Assembly: GCA_946887385.1 (NCBI GenBank)
Contig: CAMPKU010000006.1
Location: 1-41,991, forward strand
From: an uncultured Gammaproteobacteria bacterium
GTDB taxonomy: Bacteria > Pseudomonadota > Gammaproteobacteria > Rariloculales > Rariloculaceae
DNA length: 41,991 nt
Reading direction: 5' to 3'
The notes under the pieces are model-generated. The model did no database searches and was not told the origin of the DNA. It saw nothing but the letters and a program-made list of their open reading frames with translations. Shown here piece by piece: positions 26,067 to 34,879 of this stretch; the first letter of the stretch is position 1, and every line of letters starts with the position of its first letter. The position numbers and the translations under genes were made by a program.

Positions 26067-27149
26067 TCATCCGTGGCGCTTCGCGAAATCGCTCATGAAC
26101 GCGATTAGCGCGTCGACACCGGCTTCGGGCATGGCGTTGTAGAGACTGGCGCGCATACCGCCGACTACCCGGTGGCCTTTCAAGTTCGTGAGCCCTGCCG
26201 CCTTCGCTTCCTGAAGAAACGGCTTGTCGAGCGCGGCATCGGGCAGCGTGAACGGCACATTCATCCACGAACGATAAGCCTTGTCGACAGGATTCTTGTA
26301 GAAACCCGACCCGTCGATCGCCGCGTACAGCTTCGCGGCCTTCCGCTCATTGACCTTGCCGATGGCCTCGACGCCGCCCTGCGCCTCGAGCCACTCGAAA
26401 ACGAGCCCGGCGAAGTACCAGGCCAGCGTCGGCGGCGTATTCCACATGGAGTCGTTTTCGGCCATGGTCTTGTAGTCGATGACACCCGGCGTCTCCCGCC
26501 GCGCCTTACCCAGCAAGTCCTCGCGCACAATCACGATCGCGAGCCCGGCCGGCCCGATGTTTTTCTGCGAGCCCGCGTAAATGACGCCGAACCGGCTCAC
26601 GTCGAGCGGCCGCGAGAGCAGCGTCGATGACATATCCACCACGAGCGGCGCGCGCGACACCTCGGGCACGGCGTGGAACTCGACACCGAACACGGTCTCG
26701 TTCGGCGTGTAGTGCAGGTACGCGGCGGAGTCCGAGACAGCCCACGTCTTGGGATCCGGAATCGTGGTGAACTTCGTGCTCTTGGCGTTGGCCGCAACGT
26801 TGACGCGCACGTAGCGCTGGGCTTCTTGCACGGCCTTCTCGCCCCAGTTGCCCGTTACGACGTAGTCGGCCACGCCGTCCGCCGGCGCCAGGTTCAGCGG
26901 CACGGCGGCGAACTGCAGCGTGGCGCCGCCTTGCAGGAAAAGAACTTTGTGGCTCGGCGGCACACGCAGCAGCGCGCGAAGCTTGCGCTCGGATTCGGCC
27001 GCAAACTCGACGAAATCGGTGCCGCGGTGGCTCACTTCCATCACGGACATGCCGCTGCCGCGCCAGTCGAGTAGCTCGGCTTGGGCACGCAGCAAGACGG
27101 GCTCGGGCAACATCGCCGGCCCGGGGCTGAAGTTGTATACGCGTTTCAT
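26067..27149 (-). CDS. serC: Phosphoserine aminotransferase
   Basis: PLP enzyme, second step of serine synthesis and also used in the pyridoxal-phosphate pathway. 360 residues. It begins MKRVYNFSPGPAMLPEPVL, with EVSHRGTDF near residue 39, the PLP-binding lysine in IYAGSQKNIGPAG near residue 196, and HRVVGGMRASLYNAMP near the C-terminus. ATG at 27149 with GGAG 8 bp upstream; the gyrA stop is 17 bp away, so read-through from gyrA is plausible. Confidence 0.97.
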   Translation of the reverse strand: MKRVYNFSPGPAMLPEPVLLRAQAELLDWRGSGMSVMEVSHRGTDFVEFAAESERKLRALLRVPPSHKVLFLQGGATLQFAAVPLNLAPADGVADYVVTGNWGEKAVQEAQRYVRVNVAANAKSTKFTTIPDPKTWAVSDSAAYLHYTPNETVFGVEFHAVPEVSRAPLVVDMSSTLLSRPLDVSRFGVIYAGSQKNIGPAGLAIVIVREDLLGKARRETPGVIDYKTMAENDSMWNTPPTLAWYFAGLVFEWLEAQGGVEAIGKVNERKAAKLYAAIDGSGFYKNPVDKAYRSWMNVPFTLPDAALDKPFLQEAKAAGLTNLKGHRVVGGMRASLYNAMPEAGVDALIAFMSDFAKRHG

Positions 27150-27166
27150 TGGAGGGTCTCCGTACC

Positions 27167-29722
27167 CTATTCGGGCGTAGTCGTTTCTTCGCCGGGCATG
27201 GCCTCGACGCGAGAAATGCCGACGAGCCGATCGCTTTCATCCAAGCGGATCAAGCGCACGCCCTGAGTATTGCGGCTCATCGTCGAGATGTCGGCTGCGG
27301 GGGTGCGAATCATGGTGCCCGTGGAGGTGATGAGCATGAGCTCGTCCTCCGGCGAAACCTGCAAGGCGCCCACGAGCCGGCCGTTGCGCTCGGACGTCTG
27401 GATGCAAATGACACCCTGACCTCCGCGCCCCTGCACGGGATGCTCATCCATGGGCGTGAGCTTGCCGTAACCGTTTTCCGTGGCGGTGACGATGGCGCCT
27501 TCGCCGATGATGCTGAGCGCGATGACTTCATCGCTCGGCCCGCCCAACTTGAGCCCTCGGACGCCGGCGGCCGTGCGGCCCATCGGCCGAACGTCTTGCT
27601 CGGAGAACCGAATCGCTTTACCCGAGCTGGCAAACAGCATGATGTCCTGGCCGCCGCTCGTGATGCCCGCGCCGATCAGCCGGTCGTCTTCGCGCAGCTC
27701 GACGGCGATGATGCCGCTGGCCCGCTGGCGCGCAAACGCCGCGAGCGGGGTCTTCTTCACCGTGCCGTGCTTCGTTGCAAGAAAGACGAACTTGTCCTCC
27801 TCGAACGCCTTGACGGGCAACACGGCATTGATGCGCTCGCCCTCTTCGAGGGGCAAGAGATTGACGATGGGCCGGCCGCGCGCGCCCGGGGCCGCCCGCG
27901 GCACCTGGTAGACCTTGAGCCAATACGCCTTGCCGCGACTCGAGAAGCACAGCACGGTGTCGTGCGAGCTCGCCACGAAGAGTTGATCGATGAAGTCGGC
28001 GTCCTTGACGCTTGCAGCCGTGCGGCCGCGGCCGCCGCGGCGTTGCGCCTGATAAACCTCGGCCGGCTGCGACTTCGCATACCCCGCGTGCGACAACGTG
28101 ACGACGACGGTCTCCTCGGGAATGAGGTCCTCGACGGTCAGGTCGTCGTAGTTCTCGACGATCTCCGTGCGCCGTTGATCGGCGTACGACTCGCGCACCT
28201 CGACGAGCTCGCCGCGGATGACTTCCTGGAGCCTGTCGGGGTTGGCCAGTATCTCTAGAAAGCCTTGAATATTGACGATCAATTCACTGTATTCACTCGA
28301 TATTTTATCTTGCTCGAGCCCCGTGAGCCGGTGTAGTCGGAGGTCGAGGATGGCCTGCGCCTGCACGGTCGAGAGCCGATACTGGCCCGCCTCCAAGCCC
28401 GATAGCTCGACCAAGTCCTCGGGTCGCGTGGCGGCAGCACCGGCGCGCTCGAGCATTGCGGTAACGGCACCGGGGCGCCAAGGCTTCGCGCACAGCGCGA
28501 CGCGAGCTTCGGCCGGCGAAGCCGAGGCCTTGATGAGCGCAATGATCTCGTCGATGTTCGCGAGCGCGACCATCAGCCCTTCCAAGATGTGCGCGCGCTC
28601 GCGCGCCTTGCGAAGGTCGAACAGCGTTCTGCGCGTGACGACCTCGCGGCGGTGCCGCAAGAACGCCTCCAGCAACTCCTTCAGCGACAGGAGCTTCGGT
28701 TGACCGTCGACGAGGCCCACCATGTTGATGCCGAAAACGCTCTGTAAGGGCGTTTGCTTGAACAGGTTGTTCAGCACCACGTCGGACAGTTCGCCGCGTT
28801 TCAGCTCGATGACGACGCGCATGCCGTCTTTGTCCGATTCGTCGCGCAGCTCGCTGATACCCTCGAGCTTCTTCTCGCGCACGAGCTCTGCGATGCGCTC
28901 GATGAGCCGCGCCTTGTTAACCTGGTACGGCAGCTCAGTGATGATGATCGACTCGCGGTCGCCGCGATCGCCAAGCGGTTCGATGTGCGTGCGCCCGCGA
29001 ACGTAAATTCGGCCGCGGCCCGTGGCGTACGCGCTCACCACACCTTGCACGCCGTGAATCAATCCGGCCGTGGGGAAATCCGGGCCGGGCACGAACTTGA
29101 TGAGCTCGGCGAGCGTGAGCTCGGGATCGGCGAGCAGCGCGAGACAGGCGTCGATGATCTCGCCGAGATTGTGCGGCGGAATGTTCGTCGCCATGCCGAC
29201 GGCGATGCCCGACGAGCCGTTGACCAGCAGATTCGGAATGCGCGTAGGCAGTACCGACGGCTCGCGCTCGCTCTCGTCGTAGTTGGGGACGAAATCGACT
29301 GTTTCTTTGTCGATATCGGCCAAGAGCTCCTGCGCAATCTTGGCCATGCGCACTTCGGTGTAGCGCATGGCCGCGGGTGCGTCCCCGTCGACGGAGCCGA
29401 AATTGCCTTGCCCATCGATGAGCAAATAGCGCATCGAGAAGGGCTGCGCGAGGCGCACGATGGTGTCGTAAACCGCGACGTCGCCGTGCGGGTGGTATTT
29501 ACCGATGACGTCGCCGACAACGCGGGCCGACTTCTTGTACGCCCGGTTGTATTCGTTGCCGAGCTCCCGCATTGCGTGCAACACGCGCCGGTGCACGGGC
29601 TTCAAGCCGTCGCGCACGTCGGGCAACGCCCGGCCCACGATCACGCTCATCGCGTAGTCGAGATACGACTGGCGCATCTCGTCTTCGAGAAAAACGGGCA
29701 GGACTTCCTTACCTACGGCCAT
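27167..29722 (-). CDS. gyrA: DNA gyrase subunit A
   Basis: Breakage-reunion subunit of DNA gyrase; with GyrB it introduces negative supercoils. 851 residues, full length. The catalytic tyrosine is Y121 in [10 protein letters not shown], and the GyrA box that wraps DNA reads QRRGGRG in the C-terminal beta-pinwheel. In the quinolone-resistance region [13 protein letters not shown], valine V82 stands where E. coli has Ser83; the acidic D86 (E. coli Asp87) is kept. First gene before serC-serA-pheA-aroA-cmk; divergent from mtaD-ubiG, an arrangement that keeps ubiG near gyrA as in E. coli. The long 204-bp divergent gap should hold the promoters. Confidence 0.98.
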   Translation of the reverse strand: MAVGKEVLPVFLEDEMRQSYLDYAMSVIVGRALPDVRDGLKPVHRRVLHAMRELGNEYNRAYKKSARVVGDVIGKYHPHGDVAVYDTIVRLAQPFSMRYLLIDGQGNFGSVDGDAPAAMRYTEVRMAKIAQELLADIDKETVDFVPNYDESEREPSVLPTRIPNLLVNGSSGIAVGMATNIPPHNLGEIIDACLALLADPELTLAELIKFVPGPDFPTAGLIHGVQGVVSAYATGRGRIYVRGRTHIEPLGDRGDRESIIITELPYQVNKARLIERIAELVREKKLEGISELRDESDKDGMRVVIELKRGELSDVVLNNLFKQTPLQSVFGINMVGLVDGQPKLLSLKELLEAFLRHRREVVTRRTLFDLRKARERAHILEGLMVALANIDEIIALIKASASPAEARVALCAKPWRPGAVTAMLERAGAAATRPEDLVELSGLEAGQYRLSTVQAQAILDLRLHRLTGLEQDKISSEYSELIVNIQGFLEILANPDRLQEVIRGELVEVRESYADQRRTEIVENYDDLTVEDLIPEETVVVTLSHAGYAKSQPAEVYQAQRRGGRGRTAASVKDADFIDQLFVASSHDTVLCFSSRGKAYWLKVYQVPRAAPGARGRPIVNLLPLEEGERINAVLPVKAFEEDKFVFLATKHGTVKKTPLAAFARQRASGIIAVELREDDRLIGAGITSGGQDIMLFASSGKAIRFSEQDVRPMGRTAAGVRGLKLGGPSDEVIALSIIGEGAIVTATENGYGKLTPMDEHPVQGRGGQGVICIQTSERNGRLVGALQVSPEDELMLITSTGTMIRTPAADISTMSRNTQGVRLIRLDESDRLVGISRVEAMPGEETTTPE

Positions 29723-29839
29723 CGATTCCGCTCAATAAAATAGACCCCGCCCTCCACCCGCCCGCGGTGAGGCGGAAGGGACCGACGGTCGATCAAGTGT
29801 TGGGTTTTACGGGGCCAAGTGCCTAAAAAACAAGGCGGA

Positions 29840-29845
29840 AGTCTA
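29840..29845 (-). promoter_or_regulatory. Possible extended -10 of gyrA
   Basis: On the minus strand TAGACT (29845 down to 29840) is preceded by TGG, giving an extended -10-like TGGTAGACT about 118 bp before the gyrA ATG. No good -35 stands at 17 bp. The rest of the leader holds a run of six Ts but no clear terminator. Confidence 0.35.
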
Positions 29846-29891
29846 CCACACAGAGCCCGGCTGCCGTAGCGCCGACGCCACGCCGGGAAGC

Positions 29892-29897
29892 TATACT
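29892..29897 (+). promoter_or_regulatory. Possible -10 of the mtaD-ubiG operon
   Basis: TATACT, 30 bp before the ATG at 29927, would start a transcript with a leader of about 22 nt. The -35 region is not recognisable. Confidence 0.35.
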
Positions 29898-29926
29898 GGC
29901 TCGCCCTTTTTCGAGCGCCCGTGCCG

Positions 29927-31240
29927 ATGCAAACGATCGACGCCTTGATCTGTCCGCGATGGACCGTCCGCGTCGAGCCCGTCGTCGTCGCCGAGGAAAA
30001 GCTCGCCGTGGCGATCGATGCAGGACGCATCATCGACGTGCTCCCGGCATCGGAAGTCGCCGGGCGCTATGCTCCGCGCGCGCGGCACGACCGTCCGCAT
30101 CATGTGTTGTTGCCGGGGCTCGTCAATGCCCACACGCATGCCGCAATGTCCTTGTTTCGCGGTATCGCTGACGATCTACCGCTCGAGCGGTGGCTGCACG
30201 AGCAAATCTGGCCGGCAGAGGCGCGTTGGGTAGGCCCCGAGCTCGTCGGCGACGGCACGCGGCTCGCGATCGCCGAGATGCTGATCGGCGGCATTACCTG
30301 CTTCTCCGACATGTATTTCTATCCGGACGTGACGGGAGCGGCCGCGGCCGAGGCCGGCATGCGCGCGGTGCTCGGCATGATCGCCTTCGAGGTGCCGACG
30401 GCTTACGCGAAAGATGCCGACGAGTACTTGCGCAAGGGTCTCGACGTGCACGATCGCTTCAAGTCCGATCCTTTGATCACGACCACGTTTGCGCCGCATG
30501 CGCCGCACACCGTGAGCGATGCCACGCTCGCGAAGATTCGGCGGCTGGCCGACGAGCTCGATCTGCCCGTGCACACGCACGTCCACGAGACGGCCGCCGA
30601 AGTTGCGCAAGCGCTAGCGGCCACGGGCCAGCGCCCGCTCGCTCGCCTTGCCGCACTCGGCCTCGTCACGCCGAGCCTCATCGGCGTGCACGCCACAGCG
30701 CTGTCGGCCGACGAGATCGAGCTGCTCGGCACCGCCGGCGCGACGGTCGTGCATTGCCCCCGGTCCAATATGAAGCTTGCGAGCGGCGCTTGCCCTGTTG
30801 CGCAGCTGCTCGAGGCCGGCGTCAACGTGGCGCTCGGCACCGATGGCGCCGCGAGCAACAACCGGCTGGATCTATGGGCCGAGATGCAGGCCGCGGCACT
30901 CCTCGGCAAACACGCGGCGGCCGACGCAGCCGCCGTGCCCGCCGCTGCGGCGCTGCGGATGGCCACGATCAATGGCGCGCGAGCGCTGGGCCTTGCTGCC
31001 GAGATCGGCTCGATCGTGCCCGGCAAGGCCGCGGACGTGATTTGTGTGGATCTGTCGGGTGTTGAGCATCAGCCGCTGCTCGATCCTCTGTCCGAGCTGG
31101 TTTACGCTGCCTCACGGCACGACGTAACCGACGTTTGGATCGCGGGCGAGCAGCTCGTCGCGGAGCGCACGGCGCTGCGGCTCGATGTCGCAGGCATCTG
31201 CGCCGCCGCCGAACGCTGGGGCCGGCAACTGCGTGCGTGA
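29927..31240 (+). CDS. mtaD: MtaD-like amidohydrolase: methylthioadenosine/adenosylhomocysteine deaminase type
   Basis: 437-residue TIM-barrel metal hydrolase of the TRZ/ATZ group, which deaminates 5'-methylthioadenosine or S-adenosylhomocysteine to the inosine forms. Metal ligands H69 and H71 in VNAHTHAAM, then PVHTHVHETAAE, GVHATAL, and the aspartate in LGTDGAASNN. Starts at the ATG 29927 (MQTIDALICPRWTVRVEP fits homologues) rather than the GTG two codons earlier. First gene of a run with ubiG 6 bp downstream; a deaminase for adenosylhomocysteine makes sense next to a methyltransferase that produces this inhibitor. Exact substrate within the group is inferred. Confidence 0.88.
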   Translation: MQTIDALICPRWTVRVEPVVVAEEKLAVAIDAGRIIDVLPASEVAGRYAPRARHDRPHHVLLPGLVNAHTHAAMSLFRGIADDLPLERWLHEQIWPAEARWVGPELVGDGTRLAIAEMLIGGITCFSDMYFYPDVTGAAAAEAGMRAVLGMIAFEVPTAYAKDADEYLRKGLDVHDRFKSDPLITTTFAPHAPHTVSDATLAKIRRLADELDLPVHTHVHETAAEVAQALAATGQRPLARLAALGLVTPSLIGVHATALSADEIELLGTAGATVVHCPRSNMKLASGACPVAQLLEAGVNVALGTDGAASNNRLDLWAEMQAAALLGKHAAADAAAVPAAAALRMATINGARALGLAAEIGSIVPGKAADVICVDLSGVEHQPLLDPLSELVYAASRHDVTDVWIAGEQLVAERTALRLDVAGICAAAERWGRQLRA

Positions 31241-31246
31241 GGAGCA

Positions 31247-31957
31247 ATGGCCAACGTAGACACAAGCGAGCTTGCGAAGTTTGCAGCGCGCGCCGCCGAA
31301 TGGTGGGATACGCGCGGTGCGTTTCGCACGCTTCATGACATCAACGAGCTGCGCTTGGGCTACATCGCCGCGCGCGCGCCGCTCGCAGGAGCGCGGGTGC
31401 TCGACGTCGGCTGCGGCGGCGGCCTACTCGCGGAGGGCTTGGCGGCACGCGGAGCGAACGTCGTGGCCATTGACATGGCGGTCGAGAATGTTGCCGCCGC
31501 GCGCGAGCACGCCGCCGCCGGCGCGTTGACCATCGACTATCGCTGCGTGGCCGTAGAACAGCTTGCCGCCGAGATGCCCGGCGAATTCGACGCCGTTACC
31601 TGTCTCGAGATGCTGGAGCACGTGCCGGAGCCCTCCTCCATCGTCGCCGCCTGCGCCAAGGCGCTGCGGCCGGGCGGCACCGCGTTCTTCTCCACGATCA
31701 ATCGCAATCTGAAAAGCTTCGCCTTCGCGATCGTCGGCGCGGAGTACCTGCTCGGTCTACTCCCACGCGGCACGCACGAGTACGCCAAGCTCATCCGCCC
31801 GGCGGAGCTGGCGGCCTGGTGTCGCAGCGCGGGTCTTACGCTCACGGAGCTCACCGGCCTGCACTTGAACCCCGCAACCCAAGCTTATTGGCTCGACGGC
31901 AACGTCGACGTCAATTACTTCGCCTGCGCGCGGAGCGCGGAGCGCACGTCGAGATGA
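31247..31957 (+). CDS. ubiG: UbiG, ubiquinone biosynthesis O-methyltransferase
   Basis: Carries out the two O-methylations of the ubiquinone ring with S-adenosylmethionine. 236 residues, usual length. SAM-binding motif I is VLDVGCGGGLLAEGLA at residues 51-66; the N-terminus has FAARAAEWWDTRGAFRTLHDINELR, diagnostic for UbiG; ATINR-like FSTINRNLKSF follows near residue 144. GGAG lies 3 bp before the ATG at 31247. Its stop overlaps the rmuC start by 4 bp (ATGA). The presence of ubiquinone synthesis agrees with a respiring proteobacterium. Confidence 0.96.
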   Translation: MANVDTSELAKFAARAAEWWDTRGAFRTLHDINELRLGYIAARAPLAGARVLDVGCGGGLLAEGLAARGANVVAIDMAVENVAAAREHAAAGALTIDYRCVAVEQLAAEMPGEFDAVTCLEMLEHVPEPSSIVAACAKALRPGGTAFFSTINRNLKSFAFAIVGAEYLLGLLPRGTHEYAKLIRPAELAAWCRSAGLTLTELTGLHLNPATQAYWLDGNVDVNYFACARSAERTSR

Positions 31958-33243
31958 CCCAGGACTTGTGGGTGTATGTGGCGCTCGCCGGTGTTGGGGG
32001 ACTCGCGCTGGGCTGGCTGCTCGGTCTGACGCGCTCGATGGCCTTGGCGCGCGAGCTGGCCGTGAAGGAAGCGGAGCTGCGCAGCCGAGCGGCCAGCGAA
32101 GTCGAGCGTGAACGCACGCTCACGCTTGCCGCCGAGCGGCTCGGCTCGACGTTCGACCAGCTCGCCGACCGGCAGTTTCAGAGCCATTCCGAGACGTTCC
32201 TCAAGCTCGCACGCGAGGCGTTGAGCGTGCAACTGGAGCGCGCCAAGGGCGACCTCGTGGCCCGCGAGCATGCGATCGACGGCCTCGTGACGCCGATTCG
32301 CGAAGCGCTCGCGCGAGCGGAGCGCCAGCTTCAGGAGCTCGATCACTCGCGACGCGAGACGCATGGCAGCATCAGTGCACAGCTCGAGGCGCTCGCGTTG
32401 AGCCAGCAGACGTTGAGCGCGGAGACGCGCAATCTTGTTAGCGCGCTGCGGCGGCCCGAGGTGCGCGGCCAGTGGGGCGAGATCACGCTGCGGCGGCTCG
32501 TGGAGCTTGCCGGAATGGTCGAGCACTGCGATTTCGTCACCCAAAGCCACCAGCCCACCGAGAATGGTGCCGTTCGTCCCGACATGGTTGTACATTTGCC
32601 CGAAGCGCGCGACCTCGTCGTCGATGTGAAGACGCCGCTCGATGCTTACCTCGAAGCTACCGAAGCACTCACCGACGGCGAACGGCGGGTAGCCCTCGAG
32701 CGCCACGCCGCGATCGTCGCGGGCCGCATTCGCGAGCTTGCGAGCAAGGCATATTGGAGCCAGTTCGAGCGCAGCCCCGAGTTCGTGATCTTGTTCATCC
32801 CTGGCGATCAATTCTTGAGTGCGGCGCTCGCCGAGCGCCCTGCGCTGCTCGACGACGCGCTGCGGCAGAACATCATCCTGGCCACGCCGACGAGCTTCGT
32901 TGCGCTGCTGAAGGCCGTCGCCTACGGCTGGCAGCAGACGGCGCTTGCGCAAAACGCCGTCGAAATCCGCAACTCTGCGCTGCAACTGTATGAGCGGATC
33001 TCCACCTTCGCGAGCCACCTCGGCAACGTCGGCAAGTCGCTCGGCGAAAGCGTTCGCGCGTACAACGCCAGCGTGGGCTCGCTCGAGCGCATGGTATTGC
33101 CGAGCGCCCGCCGCTTCACCGAGCTTGGCTTGCAGCCGCGGCAGCGCGTGGTGACGCCGCGCACGATCGAGGAGCTCACGCGCGAGGTGGCACCGGCGGC
33201 CGAGCCCGAGAGCGCCGTCGACTCCAACGAAGGGCCGCATTGA
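31954..33243 (+). CDS. rmuC: RmuC family DNA recombination protein
   Basis: 429-residue member of the RmuC family (restriction-endonuclease-like fold), which in E. coli limits inversions at short repeats; the biochemical activity is unproven. Residues 6-27 are hydrophobic (membrane anchor); 35-150 are a predicted coiled coil rich in Glu, Arg and Ala; the family domain runs from about 160 to 385, with GQWGEITLRRLVELAGM, the conserved VVDVKTPLDAYLEA (putative nuclease D and K) and VILFIPGDQFLSAAL. The ATG at 31954 overlaps the ubiG stop; a longer frame back to 31819 lies inside ubiG. In many relatives gph (phosphoglycolate phosphatase) follows ubiG; none is present here. Confidence 0.93.
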   Translation: MTQDLWVYVALAGVGGLALGWLLGLTRSMALARELAVKEAELRSRAASEVERERTLTLAAERLGSTFDQLADRQFQSHSETFLKLAREALSVQLERAKGDLVAREHAIDGLVTPIREALARAERQLQELDHSRRETHGSISAQLEALALSQQTLSAETRNLVSALRRPEVRGQWGEITLRRLVELAGMVEHCDFVTQSHQPTENGAVRPDMVVHLPEARDLVVDVKTPLDAYLEATEALTDGERRVALERHAAIVAGRIRELASKAYWSQFERSPEFVILFIPGDQFLSAALAERPALLDDALRQNIILATPTSFVALLKAVAYGWQQTALAQNAVEIRNSALQLYERISTFASHLGNVGKSLGESVRAYNASVGSLERMVLPSARRFTELGLQPRQRVVTPRTIEELTREVAPAAEPESAVDSNEGPH

Positions 33244-33248
33244 GCGCC

Positions 33249-34013
33249 ATGACGACGAACCTTCAGAACGACGATTGGCGCCGGTACCAAGCGGTGCCCG
33301 GCGACTTCGAGAATCGCGTGATCATGGTGACGGGCGCCACCGCCGGGATCGGGCGGGCCGTAGCCCGCGAGCTCGTTTGCAGCGGCGCTACGGTGATCCT
33401 GCATGGCCGCAATGAAAAGGCGCTCGAGGCGCTTTATCAGGAGCTCAGGGTGCTCGGGCCCGAGCCGTCCGTAGCGCAACTGGATCTCGAGCGTGCGCAA
33501 GGCCCGCAATACGACGCCCTGACCGCAGAGATCGAGTCGCGCTACGGCCGACTCGATGGGCTGCTCCACAACGCCGCGATTCTCGGCGACCGCAGCCCGA
33601 TCGAGCACTACGACATCGGTCTATGGCAGCGCGTGCTGCTCGTCGATCTCACCGCGCCGTTCATTCTCACGCGCTGTCTACTACCCCTGCTGCGCAGCGT
33701 CGCCGACGCGTCGATTCTGTTCACCACGAGCAGCGTGGGGCGTCGCGGCCGTGCCTTTTGGGGCGCCTATGCGGTTGCTAAAGCCGGCACTGAAGGATTC
33801 GCCGAGGTCTTGGCCGAGGAGCTCGAGAACACGACGGTGCGCGTGAACCTCATCAATCCGGGCCGCACGCGCACGCGCATGCGCGCTCGGGCTTATCCAG
33901 GCGAAAGCCCGTCGTCCGTTCCCGCGCCCGAAAGTGTCACGCCGGCGTACCTCTACTTGCTCGGCGCCGCAAGCCGCGGCATTCGCGGGCAACGCTTCGA
34001 CGTGCAGCAGTAA
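33249..34013 (+). CDS. yciK: YciK-type short-chain dehydrogenase/reductase
   Basis: 254-residue cytoplasmic SDR closely resembling E. coli YciK. NAD(P)-binding TGATAGIG, the LHNAAILGD variant of the NNAG motif, catalytic S-x(12)-Y-x3-K in TTSSVGRRGRAFWGAYAVAK, and the YciK-like NLINPGRTRTRMRARAYPGE. Physiological substrate unknown. The ATG at 33249 lies just past the rmuC stop; a TTG at 33240 would overlap it and has GAAGGG about 6 bp upstream, so either is possible. Its stop codon is followed after 7 bp by a REP-like repeat. Confidence 0.92.
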   Translation: MTTNLQNDDWRRYQAVPGDFENRVIMVTGATAGIGRAVARELVCSGATVILHGRNEKALEALYQELRVLGPEPSVAQLDLERAQGPQYDALTAEIESRYGRLDGLLHNAAILGDRSPIEHYDIGLWQRVLLVDLTAPFILTRCLLPLLRSVADASILFTTSSVGRRGRAFWGAYAVAKAGTEGFAEVLAEELENTTVRVNLINPGRTRTRMRARAYPGESPSSVPAPESVTPAYLYLLGAASRGIRGQRFDVQQ

Positions 34014-34020
34014 TGCCGAC

Positions 34021-34101
34021 GGGAACGGATTTATTGTCTGCGCTGCGTAACCTCAGGAAACACCTCTCGTCAGCGCCCGGAAAATGAATCCGTCCCCTTT
34101 T
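34021..34101. repeat. REP-like palindromic element
   Basis: Two inverted arms: GGGAACGGATTTATT (34021-34035) and the complement of GGGGACGGATTCATTTT (34081-34097). They match at 13 of 15 positions, with a 45-bp centre. The core GGGGACGGATTNATTT resembles the GGGGACAGATTTATTT type of repetitive extragenic element found in many proteobacterial genomes. It lies between two convergent genes and encodes the last residues of the minus-strand one. Confidence 0.6.
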
Positions 34102-34729
34102 CCGTGACGAGCTCGAGCAACGCCGCGACGACCTCCCGCCGGTCGCCATTGTCCGCCGGGCCGTAGATCGCCGCGAGCTCCTCCGGCAGCAGGTAGTCGG
34201 GATGGTGGATCTCGGCGAGCGTCGCGTACTCGATGGTGCGTCCGTCCTTCACGAGGTCGAGCGCGTAAACGTGCTCCGCGAGCAAGGTGCCCACGTCGAT
34301 GTGCATCAAGGCGGCGAGCTGGGCCGGCGCGGCGCGCTCGCCGTAGTGCAGGTGTGTCTTGCGGACTTGCCAACCGTGCGCGCTGAACACGGCACCGATC
34401 GAGCCGCCCGCGACGATCTGGGCGTGCTCGGAGGTGATTGCGGGATCGACGCGCCGTGGATAGCGCACGACGGCGAAGGTACGGCAGATTCGCTCCGCCT
34501 GCGTGCCGCTGAACAGGTTCGAGACCCGCACCTGCGCGTCTTGCGCGAGAACCTCGACGCCGTAGCTGCCGAACGACGCCGCGATCCGCTCGCTGTTCAG
34601 CAGCTCCCGGTCCTGCGCCCGGACGGGCCCGGCTGCCTGCGCGGCGACCACTAGGGCCGCAACAATATATATAGGTGTACACCACCCCCAGGCGCGTGCC
34701 GAGGGTGCGAAGACGAACCGTGCGGTCAT
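34070..34729 (-). CDS. Uncharacterised secreted protein, about 219 aa
   Basis: No named family is recognised by me, though the segments LNSERIAASFGSYGVEVL and VSNLFSGTQAERICRTFAVVRYP look like a conserved gammaproteobacterial unknown. N-terminal signal peptide (hydrophobic 18-35, cleavage likely after VRA-Q), then a soluble domain with GGSIGAVFSAHGWQVRKTHLHYG. The ATG at 34729 is preferred. The final residues VTEKGTDSFSGR are encoded by the right arm of the REP-like repeat (34081-34101), so the natural end of the protein may once have lain upstream. Divergent from the RNA-binding protein gene; convergent with yciK. Confidence 0.78.
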   Translation of the reverse strand: MTARFVFAPSARAWGWCTPIYIVAALVVAAQAAGPVRAQDRELLNSERIAASFGSYGVEVLAQDAQVRVSNLFSGTQAERICRTFAVVRYPRRVDPAITSEHAQIVAGGSIGAVFSAHGWQVRKTHLHYGERAAPAQLAALMHIDVGTLLAEHVYALDLVKDGRTIEYATLAEIHHPDYLLPEELAAIYGPADNGDRREVVAALLELVTEKGTDSFSGR

Positions 34730-34781
34730 GACTAAAGAACCTTCAAAAACGCGGCCGTGTCAATAAGAAATAGTTGCGGTA

Positions 34782-34787
34782 TATACT
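34782..34787 (+). promoter_or_regulatory. Likely -10 of the RNA-binding protein gene
   Basis: TATACT in an A+T-rich stretch, 93 bp before the GTG start, implying a leader of about 85 nt. No clear -35. Confidence 0.4.
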
Positions 34788-34837
34788 AAGATTGTTAGGC
34801 GACCGTTCATCGAGCCTGAGGGCGTAGTACCCAGATT

Positions 34838-34875
34838 CCTCCTTAAACGGTTGAATTGAAAAAACTCTGGGGAGG
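34838..34875 (+). promoter_or_regulatory. Leader element able to pair with the Shine-Dalgarno
   Basis: CCTCC at 34838-34842 in the leader is complementary to GGAGG at 34871-34875, part of the Shine-Dalgarno GGGGAGG. Pairing could be extended by AGA/TCT beyond a small bulge. The loop of about 28 nt is A+T-rich. This could hide the ribosome-binding site at some temperatures; it is only a pairing possibility. Confidence 0.3.
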
Positions 34876-34879
34876 TCTC

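Noticed and set aside
34053..34685. Alternative minus-strand frame overlapping the secreted unknown protein
   Set aside because: Arg/Ala-rich shadow; the other frame has a signal peptide and a sensible start.
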